From Kiritimatiellia bacterium (lineage in GTDB: Bacteria; Verrucomicrobiota; Kiritimatiellia; UBA8416; JAIOPI01), in assembly GCA_028822745.1 (NCBI GenBank), contig JAPKCZ010000047.1, forward strand, positions 1-9,673: a stretch of 9,673 bases of DNA. Reading direction: 5' to 3'. Position numbers and translations under genes: made by a program. The notes under the pieces were generated by a model. That model was not told the origin of the DNA. It searched no databases and saw only the letters and a program-made list of their open reading frames with translations. How positions within the stretch are numbered: the stretch's first letter is position 1; every line of letters starts with the position of its first letter. Below are positions 1-5,871 of the stretch, piece by piece.

Positions 1-1005
1 GATGGCGTTGACGAGCGCAACGGCCTTGCGCGCTTCGGCACCGCCGACGCTGCATTCCCGGCCACCGTTGATCGCGTTGACGACGTCTTCGAAGTTGCTT
101 TTGTGGCCCGAAAAATCCATGGCATTCGGATCATTTGCGCCGAGACCAACGCCCTCAGCTGTGACCATGTGCTCAGAAAGAATAACAGCATCCTCAGGGC
201 GCTCATCTTTGAATTCCCAAAGGCGGAATTTCTCGTCGACCAAAAAAGCGGATCCGTTTTCGCCACTGATATGCACTTCCGCCGGAAGACCGCCGCGAGA
301 CCAGCAGGCCGTCGAGCCCTGAATGACGCCACGGGCCCCACTTTCAAACTCAAGCATCGCCACAGCGGTATCCTCAACCTCAATGCGCTTGTGCGTGAGA
401 GTTGTCATCGTGGCACTGAGCGCCTTCACCGGCCCGGCCACATAGAGAAGCTGATCGATCGCGTGAATGCTTTGATTCATGATAGCACCACCACCGTCGA
501 GTGACCATGTGCCCCGCCACGCGTCGGAATCGTAGTACGCCTGCGTTCGGTACCATTTGACGTAAGCATCAGCCATGGCGATCTGGCCAAAGCGGCCATC
601 GTCCGCCGCTTTTTTGAGTGCCACGAGACCGGGATTGAATCGACGATTGAGAATGCCCGCAATGGTGACGCCCGCTTTTTCGCCTGCCGCGAGTATTTGA
701 TCAATGCGCTCGGTCGTAATTTCGAGGGGCTTCTCACAGATGACGTGTTTGCCTGCGCGGGCTGCCGCAAGACACGGCTCCAAGTGGGCGCCGGACGGTG
801 TCGCGATCGTGACAATATCCAGCTTGGGATCGGCCAGAAACGCGTCGAGGTCGCTACAGGCTTTACACCCGAACGCATCGGCCATGGCCTGCGCTTTGGT
901 CGGGTCACGACTATAAACGGCGCGCAGTTGCGAGCCGTCCATCGCATCGATCGCCTTGGCATGAAACTGGGCAACCATTCCTGATCCAATGATACCGAAG
1001 TTCAT
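1..1005 (-). CDS. Gfo/Idh/MocA family NAD(P)-dependent oxidoreductase, C-terminus cut by the window edge
   Basis: Reading leftward from ATG at 1005-1003, the frame stays open for 335 codons to position 1, so only the last part is missing; the family is usually about 330-390 residues. The N-terminal Rossmann fold starts MNFGIIGSGMVAQFH, with the dinucleotide-binding GSGMVA at residues 7-12. The EKP motif, whose lysine is a conserved active-site residue in this family, is at 91-93. The second conserved block, GGGAIMNQSIHAID at 171-184, supplies the expected catalytic His181 and Asp184. There is no signal peptide, so the protein should be cytoplasmic. The family oxidises or reduces hydroxyl/keto groups of sugars, inositols and related polyols; the substrate here is unknown. 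Its ATG overlaps the TGA of the upstream permease gene (ATGA, 1002-1005) and there is no strong Shine-Dalgarno, so translation is probably coupled. Family assignment is firm; substrate is not assignable. Confidence 0.95.
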   Translation of the reverse strand, partial: MNFGIIGSGMVAQFHAKAIDAMDGSQLRAVYSRDPTKAQAMADAFGCKACSDLDAFLADPKLDIVTIATPSGAHLEPCLAAARAGKHVICEKPLEITTERIDQILAAGEKAGVTIAGILNRRFNPGLVALKKAADDGRFGQIAMADAYVKWYRTQAYYDSDAWRGTWSLDGGGAIMNQSIHAIDQLLYVAGPVKALSATMTTLTHKRIEVEDTAVAMLEFESGARGVIQGSTACWSRGGLPAEVHISGENGSAFLVDEKFRLWEFKDERPEDAVILSEHMVTAEGVGLGANDPNAMDFSGHKSNFEDVVNAINGGRECSVGGAEARKAVALVNAI

Positions 1006-2606
1006 GCTTTGCGTTCGTTCTTAAGAAATGAATAGGTTCCAACAATAAACAACAGCGCCAATAGAACGAGTCCGGCAACTGGTATCATGCCCTTCCAGTC
1101 ATTAAGATGCGCTTTACCCGAAAGCACCCAGACGGATCCGAGGGTAGCAATTCCTGTTGCGACACCCATGAGCACATTCCAAATCACACGCGCCGTTCCT
1201 TTGGGGCGATGTTCGCCGAGAACTTTCTTGGAGTTCATCATGAGAAAGAACGTGAAGTAGGCAACCGGAATGAGCGACCCGCCGATGACCGATGTTGGAA
1301 TGGCCAGCGCAGCCGCAGCGGAGCCCGTCCAGATGAAGGGACCAGCGAATCCGGCCAAACCGGATACGACGCAACCGATGTAGTGGCAGCGCTTGTCGCC
1401 CGGCTTCCCGAGCAACTCTTGAAAGGCCAGACCGTTCATGAGCATGAGCACAATGATCGTGGACAGCGCCATGGCGAGGACGCCGAAACCGAATATCGTC
1501 TGGGAGACGACTTTTCCGGCAAGGGGCTCAAGCGTGGTCGCGAGCTGGAAGTTGTCGCGCTTCACCAGCGTGAGCGCGAGCTCCATGTCGGCCGCGTTGG
1601 CCGGCCCCGGGTGAGCCTCTGCCAGCAAGGCGATCGTTTTGGCACCCGCCGCCGGATCCACGTCACCCGTTTTGCCATGAAATTGGGTCGCCGAAGCGAT
1701 CACAACACAACTGGTAGCCAAGAAGAACGGAATAAGCAACCCGATGGAGAGATCGAACATTGAAAAACCGCGCTGCGCTTTTCCCCAGCGTTTCTTGAGC
1801 AAGGAATATGGAAGTAGCCAGGTCATGTTGATTCCAACGGCGGTTCCGAAGGCGGTAATGATGATGTCACGCTGGTCACTGACGATCTTGGCTGTCCACC
1901 AAACAGGCTGCGTCGATTGCGCAATCAGTGCCTCGTAGCCCACGGCGGGTGAGACCAGTAGTGACGGGTTCGGAACCAGACCGCCCAGGATTGCGCGCAT
2001 GCTGATGTCGCCACTGGTCGACAGCGTGACGACGACGGCAACGAAAGAAAGCACGATCAGGCCAACCATGGTCTTGATGATGCGGTCGAACCATTTGGCG
2101 CCCTTGCCTTCCGATTCGTACAACACGTTGACCCCGAAACAGACAACAAGAAAGACAATGCAGATGAGTGCGGTCGAGGTGTTGCTATTGCCTACGGCAG
2201 GGAGCAGATTCTGTTGTATGGCGGCGCGGCCCAGATTGAACTGCGGCATGCACCAGACGATGTTGGCCATGACCGTGGCGATCAACCAGGCCCAACCCAG
2301 CGCGGGTGAGAGGTGCTTGTTGACCAATCCGAAGGGCGCTTTCTCGGTCGACAGCGTGACGTACGCGATGGCCGAAAGCATGATGATGCCGCAGATCATC
2401 GCCAGCGGCTGCAGCCAAAGCAGGCCAAAGCCAGCGATCACGCCCAGATATAAGGCGCCGGCAAGCGAGCCGCCGCCAAGCGTGATCGCGCCCTGCATCC
2501 AGCCGGGGCCGGAAAGGCGTGCGTAGATGCTGAGCTTTCTCCCTAGAGGAGCACCTTCGGCTTCAGCCAGTAAGGCCTTCTCCTGTTCACGATCGTTTGC
2601 GCTCAT
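1002..2606 (-). CDS. Nramp-like (SLC11-related) membrane transporter lacking the DPGN metal-binding motif
   Basis: This is a 534-residue polytopic membrane protein with about eleven or twelve hydrophobic segments and a short charged N-terminus. The first transmembrane region begins GPGWMQGAITLGGG (33-46), matching the start of Nramp TM1. Where canonical Nramp proteins have DPGN, this protein has GGGS (44-47), so the metal-coordinating Asp and Asn are absent. The region expected to hold the TM6 MPH motif reads INMTWLLPYS (259-268). A hydrophilic loop at about 308-366 separates later helices. Similar proteins in PVC genomes are commonly annotated as divalent metal transporters. The missing motif and the sugar-gene context suggest another substrate, which is inference. 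The start is supported by AGGA at 2614-2617 (minus strand), 7 bases before ATG, lying inside the preceding gene. It overlaps both neighbours by four bases. Confidence 0.82.
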   Translation of the reverse strand: MSANDREQEKALLAEAEGAPLGRKLSIYARLSGPGWMQGAITLGGGSLAGALYLGVIAGFGLLWLQPLAMICGIIMLSAIAYVTLSTEKAPFGLVNKHLSPALGWAWLIATVMANIVWCMPQFNLGRAAIQQNLLPAVGNSNTSTALICIVFLVVCFGVNVLYESEGKGAKWFDRIIKTMVGLIVLSFVAVVVTLSTSGDISMRAILGGLVPNPSLLVSPAVGYEALIAQSTQPVWWTAKIVSDQRDIIITAFGTAVGINMTWLLPYSLLKKRWGKAQRGFSMFDLSIGLLIPFFLATSCVVIASATQFHGKTGDVDPAAGAKTIALLAEAHPGPANAADMELALTLVKRDNFQLATTLEPLAGKVVSQTIFGFGVLAMALSTIIVLMLMNGLAFQELLGKPGDKRCHYIGCVVSGLAGFAGPFIWTGSAAAALAIPTSVIGGSLIPVAYFTFFLMMNSKKVLGEHRPKGTARVIWNVLMGVATGIATLGSVWVLSGKAHLNDWKGMIPVAGLVLLALLFIVGTYSFLKNERKA

Positions 2607-2863
2607 GCGTCGTTCCTTATTTTGAAATACGTTTTAAGGTTCTTAAGGCTTTCTCTAGCGATGGTTTCTGCGCCGGGCGCGTCGTCGAACACTTCGACCG
2701 AAACCCAGCGGTCATAGTCGGCGGCGGTCAGATCGCGGGGATCATCCTTCAGGGTGAACGGAGCGACCTCGATGCCGCTGTAGCCCGTCGCAGCGATGCT
2801 GGCGCAGGTGTCGGCAAAGCTCCAGCCCTGATAGGTTTCATTGCAGATGGCAAATTTCATCAT
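2603..2863 (-). pseudogene. Sugar phosphate isomerase/epimerase (xylose-isomerase-like TIM barrel) with a large internal in-frame deletion
   Basis: The 86-codon frame joins the two ends of a much longer family. Residues 2 to about 48 (MKFAICNETYQGWSF... through IEVAPFTLKDD) are the first beta strand and helix of a sugar phosphate isomerase/epimerase. Residues from about 50 (YDRWVSVEVFDDAPG..., then IARESLKNLK) match the last strand and terminal helix of the same family. Intact members are about 260-290 residues, so roughly 190 codons of the barrel, with the metal-binding and catalytic residues, are missing. No stop or frameshift is present. The start may be ATG 2863 or the adjacent ATG 2860; it lies two bases after the PmoA-like stop. 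The TGA overlaps the permease ATG (2603-2606), and the permease ribosome site lies in the retained 3' end. The product is very unlikely to be an active isomerase. An assembly collapse is an alternative explanation. Confidence 0.8.
2614..2618 (-). promoter_or_regulatory. Ribosome binding site of the Nramp-like permease, inside the truncated isomerase gene
   Basis: On the minus strand AAGGA precedes the permease ATG (2606) by a 7-base spacer, the best Shine-Dalgarno match in the leftward block. It falls within the final codons of the shortened isomerase, so the retained 3' end of that gene still serves translation of its downstream neighbour. Confidence 0.65.
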
Positions 2864-2865
2864 AT

Positions 2866-3762
2866 TTATTCTACAAACAGCCCATACTGCGCGGCGAGGA
2901 CATCGGCTTCAGGCGTGTCACCCGTTGTGATTCGAAGACGATACTTAAGTTTCAACGTTTCACCATCCTTGATGTCTGTCTGGATAAAACAGCCGAAGCG
3001 TCCATAATCACGATAGGCAGAATAGACAGTTCCCTTTGGATTGTCAGGATGATTCATGTGCTGAACGGTATATTTATTCCCGTGCACCGCGTTGCTTTCC
3101 GCGACCCAGGGCAGATTCTTGTCCACTTTGGGATCGATTCCGTCCTTGTGAAAGGTATACGTCACCGCTTTGACCTCCTGATGTGGCCGGTACTGAAAGC
3201 CAGCATGTTCAGGATCTCCTTTGAGAACAACGCCCCCGTCGATGGCCGTGAGCTCAGTTTCGAAATCGAGCAGCAAATACGCGTCCTTGTCCGTATGGTG
3301 CACGGTCACGGTGCGGATCTCTTCGATGCACTTGACCCCGTCTTTCATGAGCCAATCGATCTGGGTGGACAGAACACTCTGTTTATCGTCCGCCTCTTTT
3401 TTTAAGATTTTGTTGTGCTTGATGGCTTCGCCACTCTTCAAGTGCCATAAATCACTTTGCTTGTTGTTGTGGCTAACTTTGTTCCAGCCAATAAATATAC
3501 CGCGGTGATGCGTGAACTTGTGTCCAGCCCCCTTAGTGAGGGTGTTCGTGCCATCCGGGGCCATCACATGGTGGTACACTTTGTAGGTCTTATGCGCCGC
3601 ATCTGGCGAAGACCGGTCAAAGGCAGACATATAGCGGACCAATGGTTTCCCGCCCTGCATGATGTCGAGATGCGTGCCTGCCGTACCGCTGAACGCCCCA
3701 CCAGCCAACCCCTGAAGGGCCCCAGCCAGCACGATGCCTATGCTCAATGCGTTGCTGTTCAT
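2866..3762 (-). CDS. PmoA-like family protein (DUF6807), probably exported
   Basis: The protein has 298 residues from ATG 3762. The family hallmark FTHHRGIFIGW lies at about 83-93, preceded by YHHVMAPDGTNTLTKGAGH (63-81) and followed by AGFQYRPH (187-194). Together these identify the group annotated in PVC bacteria as PmoA family or DUF6807. Despite the name, it is not methane monooxygenase, and its reaction is not established as far as I know. Its repeated placement beside sugar oxidoreductases suggests a carbohydrate role. Residues 6-25 are hydrophobic and signal-like but have no positively charged n-region. An in-frame GTG at 3801 would add 13 residues including Lys and Arg. I prefer ATG 3762 because AGGAG (3774-3778) precedes it by 11 bases and no ribosome site is visible before the GTG. 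It is first in the leftward operon, two bases ahead of the isomerase remnant. Confidence 0.88.
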   Translation of the reverse strand: MNSNALSIGIVLAGALQGLAGGAFSGTAGTHLDIMQGGKPLVRYMSAFDRSSPDAAHKTYKVYHHVMAPDGTNTLTKGAGHKFTHHRGIFIGWNKVSHNNKQSDLWHLKSGEAIKHNKILKKEADDKQSVLSTQIDWLMKDGVKCIEEIRTVTVHHTDKDAYLLLDFETELTAIDGGVVLKGDPEHAGFQYRPHQEVKAVTYTFHKDGIDPKVDKNLPWVAESNAVHGNKYTVQHMNHPDNPKGTVYSAYRDYGRFGCFIQTDIKDGETLKLKYRLRITTGDTPEADVLAAQYGLFVE

Positions 3763-3827
3763 ACTGCTTCTTGCTCCTGCCAATTTGATCGAATCACCCA
3801 CGTGATGGGAAACATCCGAAACCGTTT

Positions 3828-3843
3828 GAAATGGATCCGTTTC
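3828..3843. promoter_or_regulatory. Imperfect 16-bp palindrome upstream of the PmoA-like gene, possible operator
   Basis: The sequence GAAATGGATCCGTTTC is a dyad matching its reverse complement at 14 of 16 positions, the exceptions being bases 5 and 12. It lies 66-81 bases upstream of the PmoA-like ATG, a usual place for an operator. A further GAAACCGTTT lies immediately beside it (from 3818). The GAAA...TTTC form resembles operators of LacI-type sugar regulators, but this is resemblance only; no regulator gene is in the window. Confidence 0.35.
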
Positions 3844-4025
3844 TGCACCCTTTCACCAAAAAACATGTTACATACTCTAACCCGCAACAGAAGCAAGTAC
3901 AGCTTTCTCGATTTTAGCGTTCAGGCTATCCCTCTAATTGCGAGACGCTGTCTTGCGTGGCTGATGAATAAGGCGGCTCCGTGTCTCAGTGCCTCAAGCG
4001 CAGCGGGTGGTAAACGTTCTCCTTC

Positions 4026-4040
4026 GCCTATGGAATAGGC
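4026..4040. promoter_or_regulatory. Perfect 6-bp inverted repeat (GCCTAT-GGA-ATAGGC) upstream of sulfatase 1
   Basis: Two exact six-base arms flank a three-base centre, 96 bases before the sulfatase start. The nearby sequence ACGTTC occurs on both sides of it (at about 4014 and 4050). No T-run follows, so it is not an intrinsic terminator. A repressor or activator site, or a hairpin in the mRNA leader, are both possible. Confidence 0.35.
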
Positions 4041-4123
4041 TAGTGAAATACGTTCGCCCCCTCCCGTTGTTCATGATGTAGTATACGGATCTTGATCGCC
4101 CAACCTGACGCTATGCTCACACG

Positions 4124-4128
4124 AAAGG
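4124..4128 (+). promoter_or_regulatory. Ribosome binding site of sulfatase 1
   Basis: AAAGG lies 7 bases before ATG 4136 and 10 bases before the adjacent in-frame ATG 4139. The spacing slightly favours the first ATG. Confidence 0.6.
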
Positions 4129-4135
4129 CTCTTTT

Positions 4136-5689
4136 ATGATGACCCGATTGATCACTGCACTCCTACTCTGCATTTCGACATGCACGTATGCCGCCGACAA
4201 GCCCAACATGATCTTCATTCTGGCCGACGACATGGGCTATGGCGACGTCAGCCATGCCGGCGGAAAGATCAAAACGCCACATTGTGACCGCCTGGCCGCC
4301 GAAGGAATGCGGTTCACGGATGCGCACACAACTAGCTCGGTCTGTACCCCGACGCGTTACGGCATTCTGACCGGACGCTATAACTGGCGATCACGGCTTA
4401 AAAAAAGCGTGCTGTTCCCACCATCGAATCCGCTCATCGCGAAAGAGCGCGTCACCATGCCGCGTTTTCTACAGCAGCAAGGCTATCACACGGCCTGCGT
4501 CGGCAAATGGCACCTCGGTCTTGGTTGGACCATGCTCCCCAAAGGCGAGAAACGAGTAGCGCCGGACGGGAAATCCAAAGGCAAGTGCTGGAACATCGAC
4601 TATGCAAAACCGATCACACATGGCCCAACGGACATTGGGTTCGATTATTTCTGGGGCATCGCTGCGTCATTGGACATGCCACCCTATGTCTACATTAAGA
4701 ATGATATGTCGACCGCCATCCCGACCGTGACCAAGGCCTTCCATCGTCCGGGCCCCTCCGCGGACCATTTCGAAGCGGTCAATTGCCTCACTGATTTCGC
4801 GGCGCAGTCGCGCGCCTACATCAAGGAGCAGGCCGCCGATACATCAAAACCGTTCTTCCTGTACCTCCCACTCACCTCACCGCATACCCCGATCGTGCCC
4901 TCACCAAAATGGAAAGGTAAATCCGAGGTCGGAAAATACGGGGACTTTGTCATGGAAACCGATTGGGTTGTCGGCGAAGTTCTGGCCGAACTCGACGCAC
5001 AGGGCATCACTGACAACACATTGCTTCTCTTCACGACGGACAACGGTTGCTCCCCCGCCGCAGGCATCAGCAACCTCCTCAAAAAAGGCCACAAACCCAA
5101 CGCAGACTGGCGCGGACATAAAGCCGACATCTATGAAGGCGGCCATCGCGTTCCGTTTCTTGTGCGCTGGCCGGGCAAGATCAAAGCCGGCTCCAGCTGC
5201 GACACAACCGTCGTCGCCAGCGATTTCTATCGAACGGCCGCCGACATTCTTGACGTCGCCGAAAAAGTGCCAAACGATGCGGCTGAAGACAGCTTCTCCT
5301 TTCTGCCTGATCTTCTCGAGAAAGGAACCAGCACCCGCACGACGGCGATCCATCACAGCATCGACGGCCACTTCGCGATACGCCGGGACACGTGGAAGTT
5401 GATTCTCTCACCCGGCTCCGGCGGCTGGAGCAAGCCAAAAGGCCGCGACGCTTGGGACAGCAACCCTGACGGCATTCAGCTTTATGACCTTGCGTCCGAT
5501 CCGGCCGAGCAAAACAACGTCCATAGCGATCACCCGGACGTGGTCGAAACCTTCGTCGCGTTGCTGCACACCGAAATCCGCAACGGACGCAGCACGCCAG
5601 GCACGCCCGTGGCCAACGAAGGCGATTGCCCTTTCCCGGACCAGATTCTTAAAAAATTCCCGCAGTTGAAAAACCAGACCCCGGAGTAA
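4136..5689 (+). CDS. Exported type I (formylglycine-dependent) sulfatase, CTPTR type
   Basis: The 517-residue protein opens with a signal peptide (1 to about 20, ending TYAA before DKPNMIFILADD). The sulfatase core is complete. Metal ligands Asp31 and Asp32 are followed by Cys70 in CTPTR, the residue converted to formylglycine, then YGILTGR. Next come GKWHLG with Lys124 and His126, SPH with His250, TDNG with Asp302 and Asn303, and Lys329 in the GHKADIYEGG block. The C-terminal subdomain ends with the usual IQLYDLASDPAEQNN segment (447-461). It should hydrolyse a sulfate ester, probably on a sugar, outside the cytoplasm. Activity requires a formylglycine-generating enzyme or anaerobic sulfatase maturase encoded elsewhere. 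Thr replaces the commoner Ser in C-x-S/T/P-x-R-type signatures, as in many PVC sulfatases. It is first in the rightward block; the gap to the next reading frame start is 65 bases. The substrate cannot be assigned by eye. Confidence 0.96.
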   Translation: MMTRLITALLLCISTCTYAADKPNMIFILADDMGYGDVSHAGGKIKTPHCDRLAAEGMRFTDAHTTSSVCTPTRYGILTGRYNWRSRLKKSVLFPPSNPLIAKERVTMPRFLQQQGYHTACVGKWHLGLGWTMLPKGEKRVAPDGKSKGKCWNIDYAKPITHGPTDIGFDYFWGIAASLDMPPYVYIKNDMSTAIPTVTKAFHRPGPSADHFEAVNCLTDFAAQSRAYIKEQAADTSKPFFLYLPLTSPHTPIVPSPKWKGKSEVGKYGDFVMETDWVVGEVLAELDAQGITDNTLLLFTTDNGCSPAAGISNLLKKGHKPNADWRGHKADIYEGGHRVPFLVRWPGKIKAGSSCDTTVVASDFYRTAADILDVAEKVPNDAAEDSFSFLPDLLEKGTSTRTTAIHHSIDGHFAIRRDTWKLILSPGSGGWSKPKGRDAWDSNPDGIQLYDLASDPAEQNNVHSDHPDVVETFVALLHTEIRNGRSTPGTPVANEGDCPFPDQILKKFPQLKNQTPE

Positions 5690-5742
5690 TGCGCGCCGCA
5701 CCTCCGCGGGGAGTCTTCTCGGCATCGATGTCACGGCTTACT

Positions 5743-5746
5743 AGGA
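5743..5746 (+). promoter_or_regulatory. Ribosome binding site of the 38-codon ORF
   Basis: AGGA with an 8-base spacer precedes ATG 5755. This supports translation of the small ORF rather than a longer frame beginning at the end of the sulfatase gene. Confidence 0.45.
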
Positions 5747-5754
5747 ATCCAATA

Positions 5755-5871
5755 ATGAAGAGCCGTATTGCCATTCTGCCGCTCGTCGCCTTGCTTACCC
5801 TCTCTTGTGGTCAGTGCCTGACTTTCAAGACTAGCCCGATTTCGTTCCATTATGATACAAGGGTTAGATGA
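5755..5871 (+). CDS. Possible 38-residue small exported protein, leader peptide or decayed gene end
   Basis: From ATG 5755 the frame encodes 38 residues beginning MKSRIAILPLVALLTLSCGQ. It has a basic n-region followed by a hydrophobic stretch and a cysteine after LTLS, reminiscent of a lipoprotein box, and a short C-terminus ending DTRVR. A good AGGA ribosome site precedes it and its TGA overlaps the next gene's ATG (ATGA, 5868-5871), as at real gene junctions in this cluster. No homologous family is recognised. It may be a tiny lipoprotein, a leader that couples translation to the propeller gene, or the fused ends of a deleted exported gene, like the isomerase remnant in the leftward block. 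Its length alone cannot exclude a chance frame. Confidence 0.45.
   Translation: MKSRIAILPLVALLTLSCGQCLTFKTSPISFHYDTRVR

Larger units (their letters stand above)
3763..4135. other. Divergent intergenic region carrying the likely promoters of both blocks
   Basis: No convincing gene is present between the two divergent start codons. An open plus-strand frame crossing 3457-4038 lies mostly antisense to the PmoA-like gene, resembles no family I know, and is rejected. The region must hold promoters in both directions, but I see no clear -35/-10 pairs; PVC promoters often deviate from the E. coli consensus. It contains two short dyads listed separately (3828-3843 and 4026-4040). A third hairpin lies at 3940-3956, with a 7-bp stem including one G-T pair around a GCT loop and no T-tract after it. 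The sulfatase ribosome site lies at the right edge. Confidence 0.7.

Noticed and set aside
477..989. Long minus-strand open frame of 170 codons inside the oxidoreductase gene
   Set aside because: It is an alternative frame of the Gfo/Idh/MocA gene. The true frame begins at 1005 and shows GSGMVA, EKP and the His/Asp motif; this one is Arg/Pro/Ser-rich with no family motifs.
1107..1763. Plus-strand open frame of 218 codons antisense to the permease gene
   Set aside because: It is Arg/Gly/His-rich, as expected from reading the complement of a hydrophobic gene; the permease frame is clearly the coding one.
3940..3956. Hairpin GCGAGAC-GCT-GTCTTGC as a terminator or small RNA
   Set aside because: The stem is seven pairs including a G-T wobble, has no T-tract, and lies between divergent genes where no terminator is needed. 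It could be chance.
3457..4038. Plus-strand open frame of 193 codons spanning the PmoA-like 5' end and the intergenic region
   Set aside because: It is mostly antisense to a well-supported gene, has no recognisable motif or good ribosome site, and its composition looks like random reverse-strand translation.
4067..4096. Sigma-70-like promoter using TTGTTC (4067) and TATACG (4082)
   Set aside because: The spacing of 9 bases is far too short for a -35/-10 pair, and no better-spaced partner is visible.
4901..5371. Minus-strand open frame of 156 codons inside sulfatase 1
   Set aside because: It lies opposite the conserved TDNG and GHKADIYEGG blocks of the sulfatase and has no start signals or family similarity.
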